NCBI RefSeq assembly: GCF_019966495.1 | Contig: NZ_JAIMIA010000021.1 | Span: 1 to 64,000, forward strand | Length of the DNA: 64,000 nucleotides | Direction of reading: 5' to 3' | Source of the DNA: Tateyamaria pelophila | GTDB taxonomy: Bacteria > Pseudomonadota > Alphaproteobacteria > Rhodobacterales > Rhodobacteraceae | Shown here: piece after piece, positions 22,218 through 32,136 of the stretch | How positions within the stretch are numbered: position 1 is the first letter of the stretch | How the letters are laid out: each line of letters starts with the position of its first letter | The notes under the pieces: generated by a model | What the model was told of the DNA's origin: nothing | Seen by the model: only the letters and a program-made list of their open reading frames with translations | Databases searched by the model: none | Program-made: the position numbers and the translations under genes

Positions 22218-24170
22218 TCACTGACTACCAGGCGTGTACCAAATTGGCGAGGTGTAGGCTCTTTCCTGAGCGGTGGTCTGGGCGCCCTCGGGAATATCCT
22301 CCCCGAACCTGAAGGCATCGTAGACAATCCACCGTGGCGTCGGGATTTCCAGAACGCGCGCGTAGTACACTGCCAATTGGTCCGGATCGAAATCCGGATC
22401 AGTCCAGACAGTGCCCAATTCCGACGCGCCGATCGTGTTCGTCCAGTTGGCATTGGCCACATCCACCGTGTTTCCGACCAACGGCAATACACCATCTGCG
22501 TCTGGTTCACGGCCAGATGACCAGGCAACGTCATAAACCTTTTCCTGCGTTTCGCCTTCCGCATCGAGCCATCCCTTCACGATCTGAATACGGTCCAGAT
22601 TGGCTCCGACGGGATCGCGCAAGGCATAGACCATGAACGTCGGAGCCTCATCGCCGCCATTGGGGCGCAAGTCTCCCCCCATGGGAACACCCTTTTCATA
22701 GCCGCGAAACGCCGGTTGCCGGCTGTTCAGATCGCTCGGATCATAGTTCCAGCCGCCGAAAAACCGCACGGCCATGCGCGGCCCGGTCGTGGCATAAACT
22801 TCTTTGCGCGCCATCGCGTCGAATATGGCTTCGCGTGTGTTTTCCTGCGCCCAAACCGCGGCATACCCGGACGCGACAGTTTCATACCCCTGGAAGACAC
22901 CTTTGTCCGTCTCGATGAATGGATGCAGCATCCGACCAGGTTTTGGTTCCATCCCGGAGGTTTTACCGAAAAAATTATCCTCTTCGATGGCAGGCAGCGA
23001 CGTGTGCGCGTCGGTGGAACCGACAAGGCCGAACTTGTAGGGGTTCGTGCCAAAGCGGGACTGCAACAGCAAGCCGTTCTTCAGGGCTTCGCGTGTATAC
23101 TCGGTGCTGAGCATTTCAGGTGTCTTGGCTTCGGTGAGATCCAGATTGCCCGCGTCCCACGTCTCGTAGTCCGCAAATGCGTCATCGGGCGACAGCAATG
23201 GATGGGACTCCCCGTCGCCTTTGATTTGTGTGGCCTCGTACATCGGCTCCCACCGGGCGCGTTGCTGCACATATTCCGCGTCGATCGCACGGCCGGTGTA
23301 TTGCGCATCGACCGGAAACATCAGACCATTTGACAGGTTTCCGTTATGTGCGAGGGCCAGCACCGCACCCCCTGTCTTTTCCTCGTAGTTTTCGAGCCAC
23401 TCATAGAGTTTGAGCGGATCCGTCGACCCTATGGGCGCCTGGGTGGTGTAGGGTACCATTTGCCCCGCCCGGTCCGCGCCATCCCGGAACAATACGTTCC
23501 GGTGCAGGTTGTTGCCCGCCACCAGTGAGGTCCACTCGTACCCTATGATCGTGGTAAATGTTCCCGGATCGTTGAAACGTTCGGCGGCGTCGACCACCCG
23601 TTCCCAGACCGAGGCATATGCGGTTGCGCCCGGTGAATAGTCATCCAGCATTCCCTCCGGCATGGTGCCCTGAGCGAAGTTCGTAATCAGATCAATCGCA
23701 GCCGCCGCACCGGCGTCACCGCCCGCTTGGAAACCGGCATACCATTCGCGCCCCTTTTCAAACGCAAGAATGTTCGGTGATCCCTTGGCAAGATCCTCGG
23801 AAAACCCCATCGCGTCGGAATGGTCGGCGATCACCAGCCAATCCAGCGGACGACCCATTTTCGCAGGCTGACCGCTGGATGCGACCACCTGTTCGCCGCG
23901 GGCAAAGCGATAGGCGTCGTCCAGCCCAAGCGTATTGCCGAACAATCCTGCATCGGCAGACAGCCGTGTGTGCAAATGTGTGTCGCCCCAAAACACTTTG
24001 TCCGGAAAGGCGCGATTGGTGTAGGGCGAATAGGCTCGCCCCGGGTAAGAGTCTGAAAGATCCGAGAGCCTTGGAATACCCGCGTCCTGAGCATCAACCA
24101 TGCCTGCAGAGGCAGCCAAGAGAATGGCGACCGAGACGCGTTGAGCGGCCTTTGCTGCATTTTGGACCAT
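22218..24170 (-). CDS. DUF3604 family exported protein
   Basis: This 650-residue protein begins with a cleavable signal peptide ([20 protein letters not shown]), so it acts in the periplasm or outside. It matches DUF3604, a PHP-related metal-hydrolase-like family. [16 protein letters not shown] near residue 60 gives the histidine cluster, [12 protein letters not shown] near 110 the D-H pair, and [14 protein letters not shown] near 395 a further metal site. The enzymatic activity is not established. I chose ATG 24170 because it begins the signal peptide; upstream codons lack a hydrophobic core. No neighbour is clearly co-transcribed. Confidence 0.8.
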   Translation of the reverse strand: MVQNAAKAAQRVSVAILLAASAGMVDAQDAGIPRLSDLSDSYPGRAYSPYTNRAFPDKVFWGDTHLHTRLSADAGLFGNTLGLDDAYRFARGEQVVASSGQPAKMGRPLDWLVIADHSDAMGFSEDLAKGSPNILAFEKGREWYAGFQAGGDAGAAAAIDLITNFAQGTMPEGMLDDYSPGATAYASVWERVVDAAERFNDPGTFTTIIGYEWTSLVAGNNLHRNVLFRDGADRAGQMVPYTTQAPIGSTDPLKLYEWLENYEEKTGGAVLALAHNGNLSNGLMFPVDAQYTGRAIDAEYVQQRARWEPMYEATQIKGDGESHPLLSPDDAFADYETWDAGNLDLTEAKTPEMLSTEYTREALKNGLLLQSRFGTNPYKFGLVGSTDAHTSLPAIEEDNFFGKTSGMEPKPGRMLHPFIETDKGVFQGYETVASGYAAVWAQENTREAIFDAMARKEVYATTGPRMAVRFFGGWNYDPSDLNSRQPAFRGYEKGVPMGGDLRPNGGDEAPTFMVYALRDPVGANLDRIQIVKGWLDAEGETQEKVYDVAWSSGREPDADGVLPLVGNTVDVANANWTNTIGASELGTVWTDPDFDPDQLAVYYARVLEIPTPRWIVYDAFRFGEDIPEGAQTTAQERAYTSPIWYTPGSQ

Positions 24171-24426
24171 GATTATTGCGCTCCGCTTTTGAGGTTCGAT
24201 TCCGGCACCAGCGTGCCAAAGAAATTCGCCAGAGTTAAGACTCATAAAGCCATTCTCCCGGGTACCGTTCTGGAGGCAGCCTAACAGATCATTTTGATCT
24301 GGCAAAACCTAACCGCATCCAAGCAGATCGGACTGCCCCGGCTTGGCGTTCAACAGCTGGTTCAAGTGATTGTTTAACTTTATGGGTTCATCTCATTGCT
24401 TTTATTTATAAAATTGAAGAAAAATA

Positions 24427-25134
24427 TCAGGCCAAGTTATGCAGGTACTCTTCCATCCGGGCGACGGATGCGGCGCAGGCCATCGGATTTTCGAGAAGGG
24501 CGAAATGCCCCAGCCCGTCCAGCGACGCGAATTGGCCCATGGGCGCCGCTTCGGCTGCGGCGCGGCCTTGGGCAGGTGGCGCGGCCAGATCATTGGAGCC
24601 TGTCAGCGAAAAAACAGGAGCCCGGGCGCGCGACAGTGCGGGCAGTGCCCCGGGTCTGTTCAGCGCGAGTTGGGTCTGGGCATCGATCAGCGGCGCTGTC
24701 TGATCGGCCATGGCCAGCATTTTGACTTTCGCGCTCTTCCGGTCCGGTCCGTGCAGGTCAGGCAGGCGCGACCTCATCGCGTCCGCGCCGCCGAGCAAGG
24801 CGACATCGTGGGCCAGATCGCGACGTCCCTTGGCTTTGGCAGGATCGTTCGCGTAGGGATTGATGCCGAAAAGGACGAGGCGATGGGCTGTCATGCGGTC
24901 CGCCAGATGCGCCGCCACAATCGCCCCGAGCGAGAACCCGCAAACGACCGTGTCCTGTGATGCCAAAGGACAAAGATCAACGTAATCCTCTACGGAAGGT
25001 CGGTCCAGGATCAGGGGATGCCGCTGGGCTGGCGCAACAGCCAAGGCATCAAGGAAATCGTCAAAAACAGCTGCCGTGCAAAGCGTACCTGGCAGCAAGA
25101 TCCACGGTCGTCCTGTCAGATCGTCAATAGCCAT
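24427..25134 (-). CDS. Alpha/beta hydrolase
   Basis: This 235-residue hydrolase has the nucleophile elbow GFSLGA (near residue 80), the early loop ILLPGTLCTAAVFDDFL, an acidic residue in FSLTGSNDLAAPP and the catalytic histidine in DGLGHFALLENP. These make the Ser-Asp-His triad of the alpha/beta fold. The LLPGTLCTA opening resembles pimeloyl-carboxyl esterase and lactonase-like members. Its ATG overlaps the aldolase stop by 11 nt, so it is the last gene of the operon that starts with the ABC transporter at 31166. It may open a lactone or cleave an ester made by the operon's pathway. Confidence 0.8.
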   Translation of the reverse strand: MAIDDLTGRPWILLPGTLCTAAVFDDFLDALAVAPAQRHPLILDRPSVEDYVDLCPLASQDTVVCGFSLGAIVAAHLADRMTAHRLVLFGINPYANDPAKAKGRRDLAHDVALLGGADAMRSRLPDLHGPDRKSAKVKMLAMADQTAPLIDAQTQLALNRPGALPALSRARAPVFSLTGSNDLAAPPAQGRAAAEAAPMGQFASLDGLGHFALLENPMACAASVARMEEYLHNLA

Positions 25135-25912
25135 GCGTGGCGGCCACTTCGACCAAGGTGTTTTCAAGAACCACGCTCACAGCGTCTTTCATGCTGCGGG
25201 TCAGATGTGCAAAATCGTTGCCCGGGGTGACCAGTCGAAAACCCTGCTCGGCGCGCTTGCGGGCTTCCGAACCCGAGCTGCAAAAAATACCGGCCGGAAT
25301 GCCACGACGGGTGGCCGCATCCAGGACATCGATCAACGCGGCTTCGGATTTGGGGCGGGGGTGGCCACAGTGGCCATCCAATTCAAATGCCAAATCGTTC
25401 GGGCCGACGTAGATCATGTCGACCCCTTCGACATCCAGAATTTCTTCGATCCGCGCGACGGCCTCTGCCGTTTCGATCATCGGGATGGCCATAACGGTTT
25501 CGTCGGCACTTGCGACATAATCAGGACCGCCATAAAGCAACCCGCGCGAAGGACCGAAGCTTCGCTGGCCCAAGGGCGGATAACGACAGGCCGCAACCAA
25601 AGCTGCGGCTTGTTCAGGCGTTGAGATCATGGGGCAGATGATACCATAGGCCCCCGCATCCAGAAGATGCATGATCTGCGCGGGATCCAGCGCGGGGACG
25701 CGAACCATCGGGGTGGCGGGCGTCGCGGAAAGCGCCTGCATCATGGCAAGCGCGTCGGAAAATCCCAACATCCCGTGCTGCAAATCGACAGTGACGGAAT
25801 GGACGCCACTGTGCCCGACGCCTTCGGCCGCATAGGCGGAGGCAATGGACAACCAGCCGTTTACAACCACTTCGGACGCGGCAAGGCGGGTGCGAACCAT
25901 GTTCGGCCGCAT
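25124..25912 (-). CDS. HpcH/HpaI aldolase family protein
   Basis: This 262-residue TIM-barrel class II aldolase has the metal-binding pattern of the family. TVDLQHGMLGF is near residue 43 and MIETAEAVARIEEIL near 145, with the metal-ligand glutamate. VEGVDMIYVGPNDLAFELDG is near 165, with the second ligand aspartate. Relatives cleave 2-oxo-4-hydroxy acids such as 4-hydroxy-2-oxoheptanedioate or 2-keto-3-deoxy sugars, giving pyruvate and an aldehyde. The start ATG at 25912 shares a base with the cupin stop (TGATG). It would perform carbon-carbon cleavage in the catabolic pathway fed by the adjacent importer. Confidence 0.85.
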   Translation of the reverse strand: MRPNMVRTRLAASEVVVNGWLSIASAYAAEGVGHSGVHSVTVDLQHGMLGFSDALAMMQALSATPATPMVRVPALDPAQIMHLLDAGAYGIICPMISTPEQAAALVAACRYPPLGQRSFGPSRGLLYGGPDYVASADETVMAIPMIETAEAVARIEEILDVEGVDMIYVGPNDLAFELDGHCGHPRPKSEAALIDVLDAATRRGIPAGIFCSSGSEARKRAEQGFRLVTPGNDFAHLTRSMKDAVSVVLENTLVEVAATHGY

Positions 25913-27039
25913 CAGCCCGCCCGCCCGTAGTTCGGCAGGAGCGATGCCTTGGCGACGTATCCACCCGCATCCAGACCCAGCCCGGCGCTGCGGGCAGCGT
26001 CCAGTACTTCCGGTGCGAAGGTCGGCCTTTTTCGATGATCGCCGCTGAGCACGACAAGCACTTCCACCGGGGCTTCTCCGATCGCCGTGAGGGTCCGGAA
26101 CACGCCGCCCGGGATGGAATAGGTGTCCCATGCGTCGATCTCTACCGAGGCGTTGCCACCGTCTTCATAGTCCAGCCGCACGCGCCCTTCATGCATCATC
26201 AAAACCATCTTTTCATCAACTGCAAAGGGGCCCACCGACTGGCCGGGCTCCAGCCGCATCCATTCCGCGGAAAAACCGTGCGGGTTGGTGATGGGGGCTT
26301 TGTGATCTCGGTTCTGGGTCATGCCAAAACCAATGACAGGTGCGATCTGCGCGCCGCCTCCGGTCAGTCGCTGGTCGATGAAGGCCGGTTTGAAATCACG
26401 GTCCGCGCGGGTCACGACGCGCGACATCATCTCTTCTCGCGATACCTCTCGCAGGCTCGCCACATCGGCGTCGGGCATCGGTGGAATGCGGCCTTCTTCC
26501 GGGGGAATTTCGTCGCCGCGCGACACGTCGATCAGACGGTTGTCGGATGAAATATACAGTCCGTAATCCGCAGCCTCGCGAATGATCTCGGGATGGAAAA
26601 TCACGCCCCCCGTGTTATCGCCGCCCAGAATGGTGAACAGCCAACCATCGTCCGGCCCCGCATTGGTGAAGCCCCGGAAAATCCACGTAGGCACGGAGAC
26701 AATATCGCCCGCCTTGCCGGTCACCTCGTTTTCACCGTTCGAGCCCCATCGGAAGGTCCATTCGCCCTTTTGGACGATAAACACTTCGGCGGTGAAATGG
26801 ATGTGCAGGTTGTTGGTGATACCATGCGGCATGGCCGCCGCCCCGATATTGAACCCATGCGCTTCGGGCAGGTTGATGATCTGGTCATCGGACGAGGTGA
26901 CGCCCGGTCCGATGATGGAATAGTTTTCTTTCTTGTCCGAGCCAGGCTTCTTGCAGTCTATGAAGGCCACGGTGCAGGACACGTAGTCGTCCCGTTTGAC
27001 GTGGCGTGCTTCGGCGATGTCTTGAGTGATTGGGGTCAT
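25912..27039 (-). CDS. Bicupin protein, possible dioxygenase or isomerase
   Basis: This 375-residue cytoplasmic protein has two cupin barrels. The first, about residues 60-160, carries NNLHIHFTAEVFIVQKGEWT with the H-x-H and glutamate metal set. The second, about 255-345, has LEPGQSVGPFAVDEKMVLMM, which lacks the histidine pair and is probably structural. Bicupins include gentisate-type dioxygenases, sugar isomerases and oxalate decarboxylases, and I cannot choose among them. It lies between the ABC ATPase and the aldolase genes in one operon, so it most likely acts early on the imported substrate. Confidence 0.7.
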   Translation of the reverse strand: MTPITQDIAEARHVKRDDYVSCTVAFIDCKKPGSDKKENYSIIGPGVTSSDDQIINLPEAHGFNIGAAAMPHGITNNLHIHFTAEVFIVQKGEWTFRWGSNGENEVTGKAGDIVSVPTWIFRGFTNAGPDDGWLFTILGGDNTGGVIFHPEIIREAADYGLYISSDNRLIDVSRGDEIPPEEGRIPPMPDADVASLREVSREEMMSRVVTRADRDFKPAFIDQRLTGGGAQIAPVIGFGMTQNRDHKAPITNPHGFSAEWMRLEPGQSVGPFAVDEKMVLMMHEGRVRLDYEDGGNASVEIDAWDTYSIPGGVFRTLTAIGEAPVEVLVVLSGDHRKRPTFAPEVLDAARSAGLGLDAGGYVAKASLLPNYGRAG

Positions 27040-27060
27040 GTTCAGGGTCCTTATGTTCCG

Positions 27061-28113
27061 TCAGCCAAGCCGTTCACCGGACGCACGATCAAACAGATGA
27101 AACCGTGCGCCGTCTTTCGGGGTCAGATGACAGGGGGAATTGATGTCTGCTTCAAAATCGGCGTGACCGCGGGCACACACCGAGGTTGGCCCGTTGCGCA
27201 ACGTCACCAGCGTGCTTTCGCCCGTCAGTTCCAGAGCATAGAGCTTGCCGTTTATGGGCGCGTTCGGGCCTTGGCTGATGTCCAGTTCTTCCGGGCGAAT
27301 ACCCAGCACCACGCCGCTCCGATCTTCAAGCGGGACCGGAATCTCGACGCCATCTGCGCGGAAAACGCCGCCTTTCACGCTGCCGTCAATCAGGTTCATC
27401 GACGGAGATCCGATAAAGCCCGCGACGAACAGGTCAGCCGGTTCGGCATAGATTTTCTTGGGCGTGTCCAGCTGGACGATCTTTCCCTCGCGCATCACCG
27501 CCACGCGGCTGGCCAAGGTCATTGCCTCCATCTGGTCATGGGTCACGTAGACGGTCGTGACGCCCAATTCGTGGTGCAAATGCTTGAGTTCCGCACGCAT
27601 CGTGACACGCAGCTTTGCATCGAGGTTCGACAGCGGTTCGTCCATAAGAAAAATCGACGGAGTGCGGACGATGGCGCGGGCCAAGGCCACGCGCTGGCGT
27701 TGCCCGCCAGACAACTCGGACGGGCGGCGATCCAGAAGGGCGCCAAGCTCGACCTTGTCAGCGGTCTCCTGCACGCGCGTCTTGCGCTCGCCGCGTTTGA
27801 CGCCCCGCAGTTTCAGCGGGTATTCGATATTCTGGCGCACGGTCATATGCGGGTAGAGACCGTAGTTCTGGAACACCATCGCGATGTCGCGGTCCTTGGG
27901 CGGCTTGTCGTTGATCCGCTCGCCTTTGATCATGATATCCCCGGAGGTGATATCCTCCAACCCTGCGATCATGCGCATGGTCGTCGTCTTGCCGCAGCCC
28001 GAAGGGCCGAGCAGAACCAGAAACTCGCCGTCATGGATCGTCAGGCTTTGCTTTGAAACGGCCAGGAAACTGCCGTATTTCTTTTCGATATCGACGAGAC
28101 GGACTTCGGCCAT
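27061..28113 (-). CDS. ABC transporter ATP-binding protein, UgpC/MalK type
   Basis: This 350-residue ATPase has Walker A GPSGCGKTT near residue 37, signature LSGGQRQR near 135, Walker [13 protein letters not shown] near 155 and the switch histidine in YVTHDQMEA. The C-terminal 110 residues form the TOBE/OB regulatory part (VLGIRPEELDIS). It belongs to the CUT1 class of sugar, polyol or glycerol-phosphate importers and energises the two permeases upstream. It lies 13 nt after the second permease, and the cupin gene follows after 21 nt. The transported compound is not evident from the sequence. Confidence 0.9.
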   Translation of the reverse strand: MAEVRLVDIEKKYGSFLAVSKQSLTIHDGEFLVLLGPSGCGKTTTMRMIAGLEDITSGDIMIKGERINDKPPKDRDIAMVFQNYGLYPHMTVRQNIEYPLKLRGVKRGERKTRVQETADKVELGALLDRRPSELSGGQRQRVALARAIVRTPSIFLMDEPLSNLDAKLRVTMRAELKHLHHELGVTTVYVTHDQMEAMTLASRVAVMREGKIVQLDTPKKIYAEPADLFVAGFIGSPSMNLIDGSVKGGVFRADGVEIPVPLEDRSGVVLGIRPEELDISQGPNAPINGKLYALELTGESTLVTLRNGPTSVCARGHADFEADINSPCHLTPKDGARFHLFDRASGERLG

Positions 28114-28126
28114 GTGGAAATTCCTC

Positions 28127-28942
28127 TTATTTGACCGCGCCGGCCGTCATGCCGCGCGTGAAATGTTTCTGAATGAAGAGCGCCATGATGAAGATCGGCA
28201 CCGTAATCATGACGCCGGCCGCAGACATCAACTCCCATAGATCGCCCCGCTCGGTTCGGAAGCTGACCAGGCCAACGGGCAGGGTAACCGCGTCACGGCG
28301 CGACAGGATCAGGGCGAACAGGAACTCGTTCCATGTCAGGATGAAGCAGAAGATCGACGACGTCAGAATGCCGGGTGCTGCCATGGGCATGACGATATCC
28401 TTGATGACCCGCAGGCGCGACGCGCCGTCGATCATCGCGGCTTCTTCGCTGTCAGTGGGGATCGCGTCGATGAACCCCTTGATCATCCAGATGACAAACG
28501 GCGTCACGATGGCCAGATTGACGATGATGAGCGCAATCCGCGTATCCAACAGGTCAAGCTGCCGGAACATCAGGAAAAACGGTAACACGATCACGACGGC
28601 CGGGATGAACTGCGTCGACAGGATCAGGAAAAACAGGAACTTGCGCCCTTTCACCCGAAACCGGGAAAACGAATAGGCGGCCAACGCTGCGCAGGGCACC
28701 GCGATAACCACTGTTACCGTCGCCACGATCACCGAGTTCATGACCATGGACCCCAGATTCCAAGGCTCGGAGAAAACCGTGACGAAATTCTGCAACGTCG
28801 GCTCGAAATTCAGCGACAGCGAGTAGGCGTCGCGCGGCTTTTTGAACGCCGTCAGGAACATCCACGCAATCGGGAACAGCACCACGACCGAGATGAAAAT
28901 CAGAAGGGCGCGTTCGCCCACATATGCGAGGGAGCGTTTCAT
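28127..28942 (-). CDS. ABC transporter permease, MalG-like
   Basis: This 271-residue inner-membrane permease has six predicted helices. The EAA loop is EEAAMIDGASRLRVIKDIVM near residue 185, which docks on the ATPase. The opening ALLIFISVVVLFPIAWMFLT, followed by the TAFKKP segment, is typical of MalG-type subunits. I chose ATG 28942, which overlaps the stop of the upstream permease by 4 nt (ATGA). It forms the channel together with the gene before it. No periplasmic insertion is seen. Confidence 0.9.
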   Translation of the reverse strand: MKRSLAYVGERALLIFISVVVLFPIAWMFLTAFKKPRDAYSLSLNFEPTLQNFVTVFSEPWNLGSMVMNSVIVATVTVVIAVPCAALAAYSFSRFRVKGRKFLFFLILSTQFIPAVVIVLPFFLMFRQLDLLDTRIALIIVNLAIVTPFVIWMIKGFIDAIPTDSEEAAMIDGASRLRVIKDIVMPMAAPGILTSSIFCFILTWNEFLFALILSRRDAVTLPVGLVSFRTERGDLWELMSAAGVMITVPIFIMALFIQKHFTRGMTAGAVK

Positions 28943-29841
28943 GCGGTTGTCATCTTTCTTTCGCTCAGCAGCATGCGGACATACCAGATGGAGATAAACA
29001 TCATGATGGCGGTCAATATCCACGCCAGTGCCGAGGCATAGCCCATGTCGAACCACCGAAAGCCCACGTTGAAGATGAAATAGGCGAGCGTTTCGGTCGA
29101 GGTGCCGGGCCCGCCGCCTGTCAGCGTGACGACCTGATCGAACATCTTGAGCGCAAAGATCGTTTTGAGGACCGCCATGACCAGAATGACGCCGCGCATC
29201 TGCGGCAGAATGATGCCAAAGACGATGCGCAGATTCGAAGCGCCGTCGATGCGCGCGGCCTCTTCGGTTTCGCGCGGGATCGAGGCGAGGCCGCCAAGGC
29301 ACATGAACGTCATGTAGGGTGTCCAGTGCCACACGTCCGTCAGCACGAGGATGGCCATGGCCAGATCGGGGTCGGCCAGCCAGGGCACGCCTTGCAAGGC
29401 AGGGAAAACCGCGCCCAGACCCTGGGCCAGGACGCCAAATTCAGGGTTGAACATGAAACGATAGCTGACGCCGATCAAGGCAGGGCTCATCGCAAATGGC
29501 AGGATCAGAATGATCCGCGTAAAGGTATGCATCGGCCCCTTGCGGCGCAGCAGCAGCGCCAGCGCCATGGCAAGGATCACGGTCAGGATGACGCTGGTGA
29601 TCACGAAAATGAATGTCACCCAGAGGGAATTCAGAAACGCACTCTCCGAGGCCGCATAGATGTAATTGTCGAAGCCGACAAAATCACCCGGTCGGCGGCT
29701 TTTGGTCAGATCCCACTCACGAAAAGAAGTGATGAAGGAATATGCCAGCGGGTAGATGGTCGTCGCCAGCACGATGATAAACGCGGGGATGAGCAACCAA
29801 TATGGGAGCAGCCGATCTTGCACGCATACACCTCGATTCAT
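28939..29841 (-). CDS. ABC transporter permease, MalF-like
   Basis: This 300-residue permease has six predicted helices, beginning LPYWLLIPAFIIVLATTIYP, and the EAA loop EEAARIDGASNLRIVFGIIL near residue 200. It lacks the large periplasmic insertion of E. coli MalF, as is usual for the shorter CUT1 sugar and polyol permeases. It pairs with the downstream MalG-like subunit. The gene lies 53 nt downstream of the binding-protein gene, consistent with higher expression of the latter. Confidence 0.9.
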   Translation of the reverse strand: MNRGVCVQDRLLPYWLLIPAFIIVLATTIYPLAYSFITSFREWDLTKSRRPGDFVGFDNYIYAASESAFLNSLWVTFIFVITSVILTVILAMALALLLRRKGPMHTFTRIILILPFAMSPALIGVSYRFMFNPEFGVLAQGLGAVFPALQGVPWLADPDLAMAILVLTDVWHWTPYMTFMCLGGLASIPRETEEAARIDGASNLRIVFGIILPQMRGVILVMAVLKTIFALKMFDQVVTLTGGGPGTSTETLAYFIFNVGFRWFDMGYASALAWILTAIMMFISIWYVRMLLSERKMTTA

Positions 29842-29894
29842 AGGGAAGGATGAAAAAGCGGGCCGGACGACGCGCGCCGTCCGGCCATTGGGTC

Positions 29895-31166
29895 TTAGCG
29901 GATCGCGGCGATCTCTTCGGCGGCGTTATCCAGCGCTGCCTGCACATCGGTTGTCTCTCCCGACGCAAGGCTGGAAATCGCGGTTTCGAGGATCAGAGCG
30001 ATGCGGGGCCAGTTGTCCCCGAATTCGATACCCTCGGCCGTTGCCAGCGCGTCCGCCGCAGCCTGATGCATGCCGCCCCACCTTGCGTTGACCTCAGGGT
30101 CCGTCAGATTGGACATATGCACGGCCACCACTTCGGACAGGTCAGGATCCATCAGCACGTCGCGCTCGAGCGCGGGGTCGGTCAGCCAGCCGAGGAATTC
30201 CGTCGCCGCACCCTTGTTGTCGGACTCCTGCGTCACACCGAAAATCCAGGTGTTGGTGAATGTCGTCCGGTCCGCGCCTTCGACAGACGGAAGGGCGGTA
30301 AAACCGACCTGTTCCGGCGTCAGCGTCGATTGCTCCGGGTCTGTCAACTGAGACCGGACCCACCACCAGACGGGCAACATGGCGGAATTGCCCTGCTTGA
30401 AGCTGTTCACCGCATCCTGTTCAACAAAAACAGCCGATCCGGCGGGCACGATCTCTTCGGCCAAATAGCTGATATAGGTCTCGGTCGCGGCCACACCTGC
30501 CGCCGAGTTGAAGGCCGGGTTCCCCTCTGCGTCAAACAGATCGCCGCCATTTCCCCAGAGCAGGTTGATCCAGACCATGAGGTTCTGGCCGTTCAACTTG
30601 CCATATGGCAGGGCGATACCCGCAGCATCCGTGCTGTCCTGGATTGCTTTGGCCGCCGTGACCAAACCTTCCCACGTCGTGGGAGGCGTTACGCCAGCGG
30701 CTTCGAGCAAGTCTTTGCGGTAGAACAGCAATTGCACGTGACCACGGACAGGCAGACCGACCAACTCGCCGTTCAGCATGCCATGACGCATATGCGCGGC
30801 CGGGAAGTCGCTCAGATCCGTGCCTTGGGCTTCGATCTCGGGGCCAATGGGTTCCATCAGCATTTGCAGTGACGTCACCCACTGATCCATCACCGACACG
30901 ACATCATAGTCGCCGCCTGCAACCATTTCGGTGGTCAACGCTTCTTTCATGTTCGGAAAGGGAACGTAGTCGTAAACCACATCGATGCCTGTGGCGTCCT
31001 CGAATTCCGCAAGCCGGGCCTCGTGGGCCTCGAACTGGCTGGATTTGACGGCAAGCACATTGACCGTCTGACCTTCATAGGGCCGACCTTCGGTTGCCTC
31101 CCATGCAAGCGCCTGGGCGCCATAGAGCGAAGCTGCGATCGCAATCGCACTGGTAAATCGTTTCAT
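29895..31166 (-). CDS. Extracellular solute-binding protein of the ABC importer
   Basis: This 423-residue periplasmic protein starts with a signal peptide (MKRFTSAIAIAASLYGAQAL, cleavage probably after ALA). The mature part follows the family 1 (MalE-like) binding-protein fold with hinge strands VNVLAVKSSQFEAHEARLAE and IDVVYDYVPFPNMKEAL. It would capture the substrate and deliver it to the two permeases. The ligand is not predictable; tryptophan-rich stretches (SAMLPVWWWV) suggest a sugar-like or ring-containing compound. It is the first gene of the operon. The FadR-type regulator and a perfect palindrome lie immediately upstream. Confidence 0.85.
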   Translation of the reverse strand: MKRFTSAIAIAASLYGAQALAWEATEGRPYEGQTVNVLAVKSSQFEAHEARLAEFEDATGIDVVYDYVPFPNMKEALTTEMVAGGDYDVVSVMDQWVTSLQMLMEPIGPEIEAQGTDLSDFPAAHMRHGMLNGELVGLPVRGHVQLLFYRKDLLEAAGVTPPTTWEGLVTAAKAIQDSTDAAGIALPYGKLNGQNLMVWINLLWGNGGDLFDAEGNPAFNSAAGVAATETYISYLAEEIVPAGSAVFVEQDAVNSFKQGNSAMLPVWWWVRSQLTDPEQSTLTPEQVGFTALPSVEGADRTTFTNTWIFGVTQESDNKGAATEFLGWLTDPALERDVLMDPDLSEVVAVHMSNLTDPEVNARWGGMHQAAADALATAEGIEFGDNWPRIALILETAISSLASGETTDVQAALDNAAEEIAAIR

Positions 31167-31214
31167 CAGTTCCTCCCTTGTCTGCCTTACGCTAATCGCA
31201 ACGGATAAGTTTCG

Positions 31215-31230
31215 TCAATAATATTATTGA
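31215..31230. promoter_or_regulatory. Perfect 16-bp palindrome, likely GntR/FadR-type operator
   Basis: TCAATAATATTATTGA is a perfect inverted repeat placed between the divergent ABC operon (start 31166) and the regulator gene (start 31313). Position and symmetry suit autoregulation by the FCD-domain regulator. Confidence 0.6.
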
Positions 31231-31312
31231 TAATTTGGAGTGGACAAGATTTGGCAGAGTGTTACGCTTGGTTTAACACACTGTTTCCAAGAGCCCGGAG
31301 GGATCAGAGACA

Positions 31313-31966
31313 ATGCAAGACACACTGGTTACTGACTTGGAAAATGACGTCATCTTCGGCGTCTACGCCCCCGGGAGCCGAATCGTTGAAGATCGTGTGA
31401 TGGAGCGCCACGGCGCAAAACGACATGCGGTCCGGAACGCTTTTGCCGAGCTTGAAGCCCGTGGTTTACTTGTCCGTCGGCCAAATCGCGGGGTCGAGGT
31501 TGTTGATTTCACGCCGGACGAGGTCGACGCTCTTTATGATGTGCGCATCATATTGGAAACATCGGCGGCCGAACGGACGCCGTTGCCTTGTGCTCCGGAT
31601 GTCATTGCCACCCTCGAAGATATCGCCCGGCGGCATGAAAACGCGGTGAAGCAGCAGGATTTCCGCGCCGTGTTCTGGCTCAATCTTGAGTTTCACGAGG
31701 TGCAGTATGCGTGCTGTGCCAATCCACGACTGGCAGATCTGATCGGCAATCACGCCCGCGCGGCGCAGCCCATTCGCGTCGTGAAATATGATGACGTCGA
31801 ACATATGCGCCGTGTCGTTGCGCAACACTTTGATATTATCACGGCAATGCGCGGAACCTCCCAAGACGCTTTGGTGGCTGCCGTTCGCGCGCACTTGCCT
31901 GCTTCGGCAGAGGCCTACCGCACCTTGTACAACCGTCGTTTCGGGTCGCGCGTTCAGACAGCCTGA
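31313..31966 (+). CDS. GntR family transcriptional regulator, FadR (FCD) subfamily
   Basis: This 217-residue regulator has an N-terminal winged helix (residues 5-70; LENDVIFGVYAPGSRIVEDR, then AFAELEARGLLVRR). The all-helical FCD effector domain runs from about 85 to 205, with likely metal-binding residues in EFHEVQYA and VAQHFDIITAM. FadR-subfamily proteins usually repress a neighbouring catabolic or transport operon until an acid ligand binds. It is transcribed away from the ABC/aldolase operon. The palindrome at 31215-31230 is its likely site. HTH detail: the DNA-recognition segment is KRHAVRNAFAEL. Confidence 0.85.
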   Translation: MQDTLVTDLENDVIFGVYAPGSRIVEDRVMERHGAKRHAVRNAFAELEARGLLVRRPNRGVEVVDFTPDEVDALYDVRIILETSAAERTPLPCAPDVIATLEDIARRHENAVKQQDFRAVFWLNLEFHEVQYACCANPRLADLIGNHARAAQPIRVVKYDDVEHMRRVVAQHFDIITAMRGTSQDALVAAVRAHLPASAEAYRTLYNRRFGSRVQTA

Positions 31967-32136
31967 ACGAAACCGGTATATGTATGCGCCTCACGGTTGA
32001 TTTCCGCATGCCGGGTGCTTTGACCAAAGCGAGGTTCGGCTGACGTCTTTGTATGATCCTGAAGGCTGCAACTAAGTTGGCAAGGCACTTCATCCATCGG
32101 CGCAGAGGCAATCCGAATTCCAAACCAACCAAAAGA

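Noticed and set aside
26593-28056. A 487-codon plus-strand open frame antisense to the cupin and ABC ATPase genes
   Set aside because: Walker A, signature and Walker B motifs are on the minus strand; the plus frame is a codon-bias artefact.
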